Made by a program: the position numbers and the translations under genes. Shown here in pieces: positions 32,015-43,500 of a stretch of 64,000 bases of DNA (its first letter is position 1; each line of letters starts with the position of its first letter). The stretch spans positions 6,251,561 through 6,315,560 of the forward strand of contig NC_019867.2 in assembly GCF_002234675.1 (NCBI RefSeq), written 5' to 3'. The stretch comes from Oryzias latipes. Taxonomy: Eukaryota > Chordata > Actinopteri > Beloniformes > Adrianichthyidae. The notes beneath the pieces were generated by a model that did not search any database, was not told where the DNA came from, and saw nothing but the letters and a program-made list of their open reading frames with translations.

Positions 32015-34130
32015 AGGGGGTGGGGGGGGCCTGGTCGTCGCTGCTCCTTGCCCTTCTGCCGTGGGCCGGGGTGGGGGTCGGGGCCTCCGGTGCCTGGCGG
32101 GGGTTGTTGGGGGCTCCGTTGGTCGGGGGATCGGGTCCGGCGCCTGGGTGGGGCGGGCTGGGGCGCTGCGTGGTCCTTTGGGCTTGGGTGTGGGGGTGCG
32201 TGGTGGGGGGGTGGGGTGGTGGTCTGGCCTGGCTTGGGGGGGTGGTCCCTTTGCCTGTGCTGGGGGGGGTTGGCGGGGGGCGCTGCTCGGGGGGGGGGGG
32301 GGGGGCAGCGGCGCTGGATGGGCTTCCCATCTACGCCTGGGGCTGGGATCGGCCCTTCCCTGGCTCTGGGGCGGGACGGGACAACCCTCTTGGGGCCCCC
32401 GGTCGCTCTGGGTGTCCTCCGCTTCGGCTGCGGGGTCTTGGGGGGGGTGGGGTGGGGGGTCTTGTCGGCCCTGACCTGTGGGGGGGCATTCTGGGGGAGG
32501 GGGGGGGGGTCCACTATTGGTACGGGGCAGGGGGGGTTGACGGGTCGGGGTCTCGGCTGAGGCCATCGGCGGTTTCCCCGGCCGGTTGGCTGCCTTGGTC
32601 CCGTCGAGGCCTGACCAGAGCTCTTCTAGGGCCGGCGTTTGGGGGTGGGGGCCTGGGCTTGCTCCGGGGGGGGCCGGCGCTTTCTGGCTCCTCTCTCTCT
32701 GTGTGGGGGGGGTGGTGCTGGGCCTGGGGTGTCGGCGCCTCCGGGGGTGGGGCCCCTGGGCTGGGTGGGCCTGGCCCCCTTGCTGGGGGGGGGGGCGGGG
32801 GACAGCTGTTTGACCACCGGGGGACAGTCTATCAGTTGTCCCCAACTTACCCCCTTCCTCATATAACCTCATAATAGGGTGAGGGGGTGGGGGGCTTAGC
32901 CTGCGATGAGCCTTGGGGGGGGGGTTTACTAGGCAGTGGCCCCCCTCCTATGGTTGCCGTATGGAGTGGGCCCCCCCTCTTTCGGTTTTACTTGCACCTT
33001 AGACATGTAGGGCCCTTGGTAGGGGGCGTGCTTGGACATCACTGCCAGCAAGCAGCGGATGTCCTCCTAGCACCCTACCCGCCAATTTTAACCGCACCTT
33101 AGACATTTAGGGCCCCTTGGTGGGGAGGGTGAGGGGACGTCACTGTGAGTAATCAGGAGATGTCCCCTTAGCGCCCTACCCGCCAATTTTAACTGCACCC
33201 CCCTTAGTACACACACTCCTCCCCCCTCAATATATACATCCCAACATAAACACACACACATGCACACACACACCATCTCAAACACACATACACGCACACA
33301 CATTTTGCAAGGAAGGTGGGACCTGGGTCCATCTGTCCCCTGCCTCTTCCCTGGTGGGGGGTGCGGGCCCCTTTGCAACGGCGGCCGTGTCCCCGGGGTG
33401 CCGGCTTCCTGGGCCCGGCGGTGCTCTCTCCGCGCGGTGGGGGAGTTCACATTACATCTGAGCCGGGGGTGTCTGGTCCCTGGGGGGTGGGTTCTGGTCC
33501 TTGCTCCTGAGTGCTGGGCCCCGCCAAATTTCCAACTGTGGCCGAGCCTGGTCGGGCCATATTTATAACACCCCTTGTGGGCCCTCTTTTTTTCCCCGGG
33601 GTTCCCCCCTCCTGGGCGGGGGCGGCGGGCCCCCTGCCTCGCTCCTCCCTGGACCAACCGTGGGCCGGGCGGATGGCTGCCTGGAGTGCGGAGCGGGTCT
33701 CCCTTGGGGGGTCCTGGCTCGTACCTGGGGTTGGGGCGGGGGGATGCCCGGAACTCCTGGGTGGTGGTGGGGTGCTCGTTTGGGGCTGTGGGCGTCCTTC
33801 TCCGGTGGGGCTCTGCGTTGGGTTCTCCCGGCGCGGCGGGGGGGCTGCTCTCCTGGTTGGGCTGGGGCGGCGCTCTCTTTCCCTCCGTGCTTCCCTGGCC
33901 TCTGGCTCTGGGGGCCTTGCGGCGGCCCTGCTGGCCCTGGCCTGGGTGGCGGGCTTGGTCGCCCGGGCGGCGGTTGTTCCCTGCCGGTTCCCGTGTGGCG
34001 TTGGGGGGATTCCGGCTGCCGCTGCTGCTGCGGTGGGGGTCTTGGGGTGGGGATGGCTGGGCACTCTCCCTCCTTCTTTTCACGTTCCACCATCCATTTT
34101 AGAAGAACATAAAACCTCACCTGAGCACTG
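32015..34130 (+). repeat. G-rich 3' UTR of the L1-type LINE
   Basis: Over 2 kb with dense runs of 4-14 G on the plus strand, very unlike the AT-rich host. Long frames on both strands (up to about 330 residues of Pro/Arg/Gly) result from the lack of A and T in stop codons. A (CA)n-like patch lies at 33243-33302. G-rich tracts are a known feature of L1 3' UTRs. Confidence 0.75.
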
Positions 34131-34669
34131 GTGTTAGCTCACCTTTGCACTAATAGCTTGCATGACTGAATGACTGAAATGTTTCACACTAGTTGGTTTT
34201 AAGGCATAAGTATGCGTGTGTGAACACTATCTGTTTTGTGTACATGCCGACAGGTGGACATTTTTGCAGCTAGCAGGTGTGTTTATAACATTTGAGTGTG
34301 TGTGTGGACGGGCCCCGCCCTTTTTGTACTGCATTTGAACCTTACCATAATGATTAACAACCAGTAAACTTGTTGCTGTATGCTGCTTCATGGTCTTATC
34401 CCCCTTCCACTCCTATTATCACCCCCTACCCCCCCTCTCTCTAGCGTCCCTCTCTCTTCTTCCCCTCTTTCCTTTTCCGTCCGGTCCAACACCAAAGATT
34501 TTCAGACATGATTGAAATTAATAAAGTTTGGCCTCAATTACAAAAGGGGTTTATTCAGACATACCTTTGGTTTGTCAGAAGATTAATAACCCCTCTTGTT
34601 AAAGCAAAATATGTCCAACACAAGAGGCCCTCAGCTCTCGTCTGTCTGCCCAGCTGTTGGACAGGACAA

Positions 34670-34674
<5 letters not shown>

Positions 34675-34740
<66 letters not shown>
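34675..34740 (+). repeat. Poly(A) tract of the LINE
   Basis: About 66 uninterrupted A residues immediately before the right target-site duplication. Such length is expected only in a young insertion or is partly an assembly estimate. Confidence 0.95.
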
Positions 34741-34742
<2 letters not shown>

Positions 34743-36055
34743 GTCAGTAAGCAGTGATTGGTCCAAGTGGGTCTGAGTCAACACTTCTATGACAACCACT
34801 TTCACCAATCAGGAGTGAGCTTGTTGGAAGTCCACGCCCCTACCACTTAAAAGCTGGGTACACAAAATCCGTCAATCAAACAATTCGACCGTTTGACGTT
34901 CAAAGATTATGTTGAGGCATCCGATTGGTCCGTTTCATAGTTTCTCATTTACAGTTAATGACTCAGACCGACTCAGACCATTATTAGAAAAAAGCGACCG
35001 AATATACTTTAATATATTTGTTGAGGTTAATGGCACAAATCTGCAAATGTACCATGTGGAATCTGCAGTGTCCCAAATATGACAAAAAAGGAATATAAAC
35101 ACTTTCACTCTGGCTACCGCTCATTCCACAGGCGAAACAAGTATACCCCTTACAAACATTTCCTCAACATCTTTTTCCTTCTTTTCTGTTTCTTCAGGTA
35201 AACAGAGCAAAAACCAGTTTTCCCCCGATTATATTCCATCAGTGTTCAAGCATGCCCCATCTCTGGAAAAGAGAAAACATCTTGCCGAGCTTGCAAACTT
35301 TGAGCGGAGACGAGAACTAATAAGGAGCAAGCGACAAGAACAAGAGAAGAGGACGGATGTTGCAGCTGCTCTGCTTGAACTTCAAAGCATTCACCCAGTC
35401 AATTCTGCAACAACAGACGCTGTGTCCGATGCTCAAGACCAAAATCCAGTGGTTGAGCACCTACATCTGACAGTTGCAATCAGCAACCTGACTATGCAAT
35501 GGAATGCAACGCCCTCAGACTTGAAGTGAGCATGCTGAAAGGTCAAGTAGATGCATTATCTATTACAGAAAAGTCTTTTGAGACGGATGACAATATAGTT
35601 AGGTTTTATACGGGATTGCCAAATTTTAAAACACTGAACACAATTATTTGGGTGATTCACTCTCAAATCAAAGTAGAGAAACTGTCAAAGTTTCAGCAAC
35701 TAGTGCTAACACTCATGAAAATGCGGCTTAATTTGACAAATCAGGATTTGGCCCACAGGTTTGGTGTAGATGCATCTACAATTTCAAGAACATTCAGGCA
35801 CATAGTCGATTTATTGTACTTAACTCTGGTTCCCACTGCTGTTGTCTGGCCACATAGAGAGGCGCTGAGGAAGACTTTGCCCATGACTTTCATGACAACC
35901 TATCCAAAATGTGCTGCGATCACTGACTGTTTTGAAGTGCCGCTTGAGCAATCGAGTGACCAGGAGGCCACAGCACAGACACGCTCAGCGAACACTTTAA
36001 GAAATACAGTGAAATATCTCGTCGGAGTAGCGCCACACAGTGTCATCACCTTTAT

Positions 36056-36260
36056 CCCTTGTGCTATCCTAGGCACTTTAACATTGGGAGTTGGGTCATC
36101 TAGACCCACTAGACAGTGCTCTGAACCTTTTTTCTTCAATGATTTGTGATCTTCACTGGTGTCCATGGATTACATGAAATCTTTCCACCTTTATCCACCT
36201 TTGTCATGGTAGGGAGAACACATCAATGTAAGGGTGGGGTCATCTAAGATAGCACAAGGG
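36056..36260 (+). mobile_element. piggyBac-type MITE inside the transposase gene
   Basis: 205 bp with terminal inverted repeats cccttgtgctatcctag at the left and ctaagatagcacaaggg at the right, differing at one base. The right flank is TTAA (36261-36264); the left flank TTAT (36052-36055) differs from it by one base. A CCC...GGG end and TTAA target are piggyBac hallmarks. It has no coding capacity. Confidence 0.85.
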
Positions 36261-36676
36261 TTAAATCAAAGGGCTGGGGTGGCGGCGTTAGTGACCGTCA
36301 CCTAATGGAAAACACTGGTTTCCTTCAAAACATGCTGCCTGGCGATATCGTGTTCGCTGAGAGAGGCTTTAACATTCACGAGTCGGTTGTGGTCCATGGA
36401 GTCCAGTTGGAGCTTCCTGCTTTCACAGAAGAACAAATTCAGCTGAGTAGGAAAGATTTGGCAACAACTAAAGAAACCCAAAAGATGGCTTCAGTATGCA
36501 TGCATGTGGAAAGACTTACTGGAATGGTTCAACAGAAATACACTATTCTTAATGGCCCTGTAGAAACCGCACTCACTTATACAGATGCATCATGCGGTGC
36601 CATTACCTTGGATAAAATCGTACATTCTGCCTGTGCTTTGAGTAACTTGTGTAAATCCGTTGAGCCTATTGACTGA

Positions 36677-37176
36677 TTTATTTTTTATTCTGTATCAACA
36701 ACAAAAAAACACGTTTTTCAAAATGGGTGATCATGTAAATGACTTCACTGGACTTTTTTTTTAAACAATAGATTGATTTCATTGAATCTATGATAATAAA
36801 TGTGCATAAAGTGGGAAAATGTTTACGTTTGATGAATAGCTGTGTGAAAAAAGGACAATGTTCTTGTTTTTGCTGCTTTGCGTTGACACAATACAAAACA
36901 ATGATTAAATGACAATGTTGAAAATAGGTTTTTAAAATAAGAAAGTGAACAGAAATAAAGTGTTTATTAACTAAAAAAAAACTTGTTTGATCTTTGTATA
37001 TTTGCAGTTACTGTAAGTTTTAAGTAATACATAGGTAGAAATTATATAGTAAAGGTAGGTTACGCTGTTTTGTTTAGTATAAAAAGTGTCAATATGTTGC
37101 AAAAGATTTATTTACAATGTTTAAGAGCCAAATTAACGTTAAAAAATCATGAAAGCCTTAGGTAAAAGGGTATGTT
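36677..37176. other. Gap between the THAP gene and gp1bb
   Basis: AT-rich. It holds the plus-strand signal AATAAA at 36954-36959 for the THAP gene and a minus-strand signal at 37107-37112 that fits the gp1bb 3' end. Nothing else seen. Confidence 0.6.
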
Positions 37177-38650
37177 TCAGATGCTACTGTCCTTCAAATG
37201 CTCATATTCGTTCTCTCTTGGGCTTTCTCCGACTGCCAAGATCTCCTCGGTGGTCCGTCTGGCCTCTTTGGACAGCCTCTCAAACCTTTTGAGGAAAATG
37301 ATGAGAGCTACCAGCAGAGCTGCTTGTGCCGCCACGAACACAAACAGACAGATGAAGGAGGCGAAGGCCAGGTTGCAGTACCAGTACTGACACGAGTCCA
37401 GCACCTCCTCCTCCGTTAAATATGCCACAAGCCTCCCTTTCAGGCTGGGGGGGGAGCTGCAGTTCACCCCCACGTGTGCCATGAGGTCAGCGCTGTGACG
37501 CCGCAGCCAGGCCCGTAAGTAGAGGACGCCGCAGTCGCACAGCCAGGGGTTACCCTGAAGGGAAACGGAGTGAAGGGAGCTCAGGCCATCCAGGAGCCCG
37601 TTGGGGAGGGTGGTGATCAGGTTGTCGTGGAGAAGCAACTCTGTGGCTCCTGCAGGGAAGCTGGTGGGCATGGAGGACGAGGTGAGAGACCTGCTGCTGC
37701 AGTCCACCCGACCACCACGACAAGAGCAGGGCTCTGGACATGCTGATGACCTCTGACCTCCAAACAGGAGGAGGGAATATAGGAGCAGAAATCTGGCCAT
37801 GGTTACCAAACTGAGGAAAAACAACTCAGATTAGCTGTGAGTAGATCTGTGGTCAGAGAAAAACTTAGATGTGTTATCATCTAAGTTTATAGAAAAAGAT
37901 TTTTTTATCGCCAAGCTTTACGCATAAACAATGTGATCTTATCTAAGACAGGAAAACCTAAAATCTGGACTATACAGGTATTTTCGATCATTAGCAGTTT
38001 TTTATTAAGCAGGAAAAGAAAGTTGCTGAACTTATAACAAATTGATTTATGTAGGAATGAATCCTGTAGCAGAATAATTTTTCCCTTGAAAAAAAGGGAA
38101 ACAAAAAGAGGAGATAAGGAATAATCTTTGCTGCAAATATGGAAGATATCCGGTTAAGGGTGTATCCTAAAATCTTTCTTCTATTTTCAATGTACAAACT
38201 TGGAAATAAAATATTATATATCAAAAACATATTTTTTATTAAAGCATCTGAACCAAAAATGCAAGAGGATTTGACTTTAAAAGGGTATAAACCCTGCTTT
38301 CAAACTGCAAAACCCTGTCAAAATAAATACAAATTAGTCCTTTGAAGCAGATGAAGAAAATGGTCATGAAAACATTTTTTAAAGCAAAATTGGATGCTGT
38401 CAGTGTCTGGAAAGAAAATTTGTTTGCAACATTTTTGCTTGTAGGCTAAATTATGTTACACATTAGTCCATCTGAGCTGGTTAAGATCAAACAAACATCT
38501 TTCATATTTAAAAAATTAAGAGATAAATCATACTTCACATTTCTAATAATTGTTTAACTCTAGCTATGTTGACATAAAGTATGAAAGAAGTGACTTACTG
38601 TTTTCTCTGCAAGTCCTCTATGCGTCTTAGAGTGTGGAGAGGAAGAGTGT
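37177..38650 (-). CDS. gp1bb: Platelet glycoprotein Ib beta chain
   Basis: Beta subunit of the GPIb-IX-V receptor on thrombocytes, the von Willebrand factor receptor. The coding part is one exon, 37177-37800, 207 residues (human 206). I chose the ATG at 37798-37800 because a splice acceptor lies just upstream and the context is ACCATGG. Features: signal peptide MARFLLLYSLLLFGG, LRR N-cap CPEPCSCRGGRVDC, one leucine-rich repeat (TELLLHDNLITTLPNGLLDG), LRR C-cap starting NPWLCDC, the membrane-proximal DSCQYWYC whose Cys should bridge to GPIb-alpha, a transmembrane helix (about residues 141-168) and a short cytoplasmic tail. A 5' non-coding exon ends with a donor at 38598/38599. It lies downstream of septin 5 on the same strand, as in mammals. 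Confidence 0.93.
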
Positions 38651-40584
38651 TTTACTGCCAGCTGGCTTTTACTGATAAACGTTGCTGTCAAGTTATGAGC
38701 ACACACAAACATATCTGCTTATTGACGCACACCGCCACGTAGGGATATCAGTAGCTCTTTGTTTTGAAGGTTTTAAATACTCAAAAACATTTTTTAAAGA
38801 GATGTTTTGAGACCAATCAGAGATCGAAAAGTTATGGTTTGATTTCTGGTTTGAAAACACGCACACAATTCCAATTTCAGAACTATTGATTTAAAAAAAA
38901 ACAATGATACATCAGATCATTGCAAAAACAGGCTTTCTAGAAATACATAAAAATTCTTATTATAATAAAATTAGTTAATTATGCAAAAAAAAATCAACCA
39001 AGGGGATAAAAAGATGGTCTAACAAGGATTCTTATTTTAAGAAAAAAATTCTTAACACAAATTGTCTTAATATGAAGTCATTTTACTATTCAAAAACTTT
39101 ACTGATAAGATCTTTTTACTTTTTAAGATTCAGTTTTTGGAGACAAGTTGCATCAATTATCTCAGCAGGCAGAACTGGCAAAGATCTGGAAGTTTTAGGT
39201 GTTGTTTAAGAAAAAAAAAGTATGTGATTACAGTTTAGTTAATTTACAAATTATGGCTTTCTCTGCCAGACCACAGCTGAAATAAATAAATTCTTAAACT
39301 ATCCTGCCTGGATGGATAAAGGTTCAATAAAAATAAAATAAATGAGGTACTTTGCAGAGTCCGATTAATCTCATCATTTGTAAAACTGTTTGTTTTTTGT
39401 TTTTCAGCATGATAAACATAGATACACGCCTATTTATTTTTACTGTTCTGCAAAATTTAGCCTTTTTTATAAAAAACAAAGAATGTCTGTTTTATTTTTA
39501 TTCTGACAGACAGAATCCTATGCATCCGAGAGGAAAACTGGCTGCAGGAGATAAATGTGAGTCAGCAGATTGTGTCCATGCAGCAGCTCCAGCTGCAGAT
39601 CCTGCAGCTACATTTCTGCCATGTGGGAGTGACAGATGTTCGATACGATTGCAGTGACAAAGCCGAAGCGACAAGACAAGGAGTTTATTTGTCACACCTT
39701 TGCAGACAGGCCACACAAACTGAGCCTTCAAGCAAAGTACAAACAAATCATGAGGATATGCACAAACACCCCCAAAGAGCGCTCTCTCTTGATATGTCAG
39801 ATAAAATATCAGCTCCTCGTTAGTGGCGTTGAAGCAAACAGCACGTCAAGATGCATTTTGTACAAGCACAGGGACTCTGCTATAAAACAGTAAAAATAGG
39901 CCCACAGCGATCAGCAGATGTGAGTAATGGCAGCATGCTTGCACATGCACCCTGTTCTCCACAGACTCTTGAAGGTCTGCACCTACAGTAAGCCACTGGC
40001 AATAAGTGCATTTCTCAACTCAGCCAGCTCATTAAAATGCTGGGAGGTGCTGGTTTGCCTGGTTGTTTCTGTAAAAACACTGAATATTAAAAAAAAGGAA
40101 AAGAAAGAAAAGGAAAATTGGACTTTGATAAAAAGAAGTTTACAGTCATGAAGGCAAATGGAAACTGGACGGACACCTCAAGTTCAAAGGACATTTGCTA
40201 GCATTCGCTCATACGCCCAGAGTTGCATATTACAAAACAACATCCATCAACAACAAATCACAAAATATTTCCATACAAAACATATCGCAGCACAAATCCT
40301 GATTTTATACCCCAAGGGTTTAGCAATGCTTTATAAAATTAGATACACTGAGCACGTACTTAAATTAGGCTTTCATATTATTTATGCCGGGGTCACAGCG
40401 AGGGCCTAAACATGAGAAGCTAAGAGAAGAATCTCCAGATAAACAGACAAACCAAAGCACCAAACTGAAGAGTAATGGACTCAGCAATTTCAAAGACACT
40501 TTAAAACCAAATCTGAGGACTTCACTGTTGTTCATGGGACGGACAGCAGGTGGCCCCGCAGAGCAGCTCTGCCCCAGGGGGAAA
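38651..40584. other. Gap between gp1bb and septin 5
   Basis: AT-rich with no gene. Part is probably the septin 5 3' UTR and the gp1bb promoter. Bases 39025-39180 resemble repeats at 44270-44510 and 51275-51550 (TTCTTATTTTAAGAAAAAAATTC-like text). A minus-strand AATAAA occurs near 39490. Confidence 0.5.
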
Positions 40585-43500
40585 TCACTGGTCCTTTTCG
40601 TGCATCTGCTGCTGCATCTTGTTCAGCATCTCCTGCATCCTCTTCAGCTGCAGATACACATAAAGGTTGTGGACGTTGAACTACAACAGCAGAACCATTT
40701 AGGGAAATGATACCATAACAGCAGGTTTCAGTGAGTTCCTATAAACATATCTAAAAGGAAAACACCAATATAGTTATAACTGTCAATAAACCTTTCGTTT
40801 CCTAACTCCTCTTTTTGCTGTTTCTTCATGCAGTTTTCATGGATATTCAAAAATCTATAATCCTTTTTCTTATCCAATTTGGCAGCTCCAGTCCATTTTT
40901 TTCCTCATGTCTACACCATCTATCCTGGTTCTCTGGATTTATTTCCCAGAGGATCCAATCTGAGGCCTTCATTTAACATTTTTTTTCTAACTAATCTAGG
41001 GATTTCCAATGCTGGTCCAGGACATCTACCACCCTGTACAGTTCTCTCTGCACTGCTTTCTGCTGATGAGCTGACTCAGATGTCTCCCCTTCTGATTGAC
41101 TCAACACACCTCATCTAGGTAATCAGCAGCAGGGAGAGCTGAAAAACAACACAGGGTGGTAGATCTTGAGGACCAGGATTGGGCATCACTGGTTCAACAG
41201 CCAAAGTGTCTGTTTGTTAGTCTCTAAACCACACAACATAGAAAGTCTTCAACAGTTACTTAAAATTCAATAAATAGTCGGTAAAACAACAACGGTCAAA
41301 TAGGTGACACAAAAAACTTTGACAATTCTTAAACCACGCCGAGTTACGTAAAGATGAGGATTGATGGTCACCTGTCAATCAAAAGACCCTAACAGTCACT
41401 TGAGTTTTCTAGACTAAATGTTTAAACCTCCATTTATTTTTGTTTATTTTATTGAAAAGTGGAGCCATTTTACTTTGAAATAAATATGGATCAACTTGCT
41501 AAAGACCCATTCTGATGAAAATTGTGTTTTTTTGTTGTTTTTCACATTTTCTTTGTAGCTTTTTTCTGTTGAATTAAGCTCAAAATTGCATTCATGAGTA
41601 TTTCTTTGTTGAAACCGTTGTGAATCTGAATTCAATAGTAAAAAAGATGCTGTTTGATAAATAGATCATTTATGACATAGGAAATTCTCTGCTCTGAGCT
41701 CCCTCCCAGCAACGGGGAGGGGAAGGGGGTTGCTCCGCACCAATGATCCTACTCACAACTTGGAGACAAAATTTCAAATGAACTACTGCAAATCTGCAGA
41801 AACTGTCAAATGACAGTTTCTGGGGGATTTTACCTTCAAACAACATACCGGTAATCATCATTAAAATAACACTGGGAACGCTTTAATAATAGACCGTGGG
41901 GCGGCCGTGATGCAGTGGTAGGGTGGTTGACCTCTGATCGGAAGATTGCAGGTTCGATTCCCACCCATGTGTCATAGTGTCTTCAGCAAGATGCCCAACC
42001 CCACCTTGCCTCTTGTGTATATATGTATATATATATATATACACACCATTTACCACTTGATGAAGTGCCTTTCATCTATAAGTAACGAGGTTTCTGCAAG
42101 TTATTTCCAACATGTTATGTCACTGTCGATTCTTTGGAAAGTCGATTAAAGACACTTTCATTCAAAAATGCTTTTAGCTCACTGGTATTATTGTTATCTC
42201 TATTCTACGTTTATTTTATTCTATTTAGTTTTGTTTTACATAATTTTAAATTGATTGTTTCTGTGTTTTTATTGTGTTGTGTTGTTTTATTGTTCAGCGC
42301 TTTGTGATTTTATCTGTGAAAGGCGTAACGTAAATAAAACTTACTTACATTTCCCACTGCTTTTTACAGCCAAGATCAAATACTTCCTTTACTCCTTTTC
42401 TGTTCAATGTTATGTCACAAATGAACTTTGTCTTGGCCGCAAGTTGATTTAGTTTCCCTCCTTCACTTAAATATTGTTCAGGTTGTTCTTTTCTCTTGTT
42501 TCCCATTGTCCTTACCAATCACAACATCATCTGCAAACACGGAGATTCTTTCCTGACCTCATTTATGAGCCTAAGATAAGAAGGTCAGAGCCAATCCTTC
42601 ATGCATAAAGGCTCATTTCTCTCCTTCTGTACTTAGACATCATCACAAGTCAATATCTACTCATGAGTCGTACCAACTTCACACCTTTGAGCCCCATTTT
42701 GAAAATTTTGACCTTGCCCAACAAATAGTCAGTATTTCTACTGTCGTTCGTCATTCATTTTAAATAAATGAATGAATGGCGAATTTAAACAAATCTTTCT
42801 CTCCATCATTTTAGTGAGAGTTACCTTGATCCATCATGTCATCTGTGTCTTCACTCTTACACTCTTTCAACCTGGCAGTGGGCATCACTCTTCCTGAGTC
42901 TGATTTCTCTGTTCTGGTATGACTAAAGTGAAGTTCAAACCTGCATATATTTCCTGGCATTCTGTTCACTTTGACTCCTTTTTGAAATACCAAACAGGTA
43001 ATATTTTCTGGACACTTAAAAGAAAACAGTAGGACTCTGACTCTCTGCTCAGCGCTACAGTTTTTTATTCCAGGCGTTTAATGATGGGAGCTCAGCATAA
43101 AAATACTGAGGACGGCGAAAGACGATGCGCCATACCTCCTCGTCTTTCATTTTTATGAGCTTTTCAGTTTCCACGTCTGGAGTGGACAGCGGCAGGATGG
43201 GGATGGGACTCTCCATCCGGTTGTCTTGCGCCAGTTTGCTGCAGAAACGACGTGGGGAAAAACGAGAAGGACGTTCTCTGAGTGACATTTTGCAAGCATA
43301 AGCAGCCAAGATGTTTAGAAAACAAAAAGCTTCTCGTTCTCACACTTCTCCTCTCACACTCTCTGACCTGGTCATCTCCTGGATGCACTGCGCTCTGTAG
43401 TTTTCATAGTGCACGTCGCAGGTCACATCTTTGAGGTCGTGCATATGAGAACGAATCAGCATGTTTCTCAGTTTTACAAAGTCACAGTGCGACTGATTTT

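Larger units (their letters stand above)
31399..34753 (+). mobile_element. 5'-truncated L1-superfamily LINE with G-rich 3' tail
   Basis: The body is 31411-34741. It opens inside ORF2 (in frame from 31414 to the stop at 32014-32016). The C-terminal part includes NLQLIHFKTLHRIYYTGQ, and SDICQHCDSN with MHALWFC resembles the C-terminal zinc-knuckle-like CxxC...H...C of L1 ORF2. It is followed by 2.1 kb of extremely G-rich non-coding DNA (32015-34130), a mixed 600-bp stretch and an A tail (about 34675-34740). Identical 12-bp target duplications tgtcagtaagca lie at 31399-31410 and 34742-34753. Truncation at the 5' end is typical. The long tail and exact duplications suggest a recent insertion. Confidence 0.88.
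31285..34995. mobile_element. Copy C of a TIR repeat, split by an L1-type LINE
   Basis: The left part 31285-31410 (GCCATGTTGGAGCCAGAA) and the right part 34742-34995 (TGGGTCTGAGTCAAC, AATCAGGAGTGAGC) align with copy B (about 55640-55770 plus 58741-58930) and with the internal part of copy A (59834-60839). The L1-type element 31411-34741 separates them. An outer fragment shared with copy A (CAAGTTATTCAAGTTATAAA) lies at 30675-30694. Confidence 0.65.
30401..36676 (+). pseudogene. THAP / DDE_Tnp_4 transposase gene, inactivated
   Basis: Exon 1 (30401-30578) encodes a THAP C2CH zinc finger: C5, C10, C53 and H56, with FYRFPRD. Its phase joins exon 2 from 35205 (GKQSKNQFSPDYIPSVF), then a basic coiled-coil-like part. 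A shift to another frame occurs near 35500, the frame at 35499-36055 carrying a helix-turn-helix (LNLTNQDLAHRFGV) and the first catalytic Asp in ITDCFEV. A 205-bp piggyBac MITE interrupts it at 36056-36260. The frame then resumes through AERGFN, HVERL and QKYTIL to the stop at 36674-36676. AERGFN replaces the family's usual ADRGF Asp by Glu. AATAAA follows at 36954-36959. Such THAP-DDE proteins belong to ISL2EU/PIF-like DNA transposons. I found no terminal inverted repeats, so an old transposon or a failed domesticated gene are both possible. Confidence 0.8.

Noticed and set aside
32000-34137. Several frames of 170-330 codons on both strands in the G-rich region
   Set aside because: They overlap in many frames and encode only Pro/Arg/Gly/Ala or Gly/Trp/Leu strings. 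They follow from base composition in a LINE 3' UTR, not from coding selection.
41946-42452. Short plus-strand frames in a septin 5 intron
   Set aside because: They lie in the SINE and LINE tail and lack codon structure.
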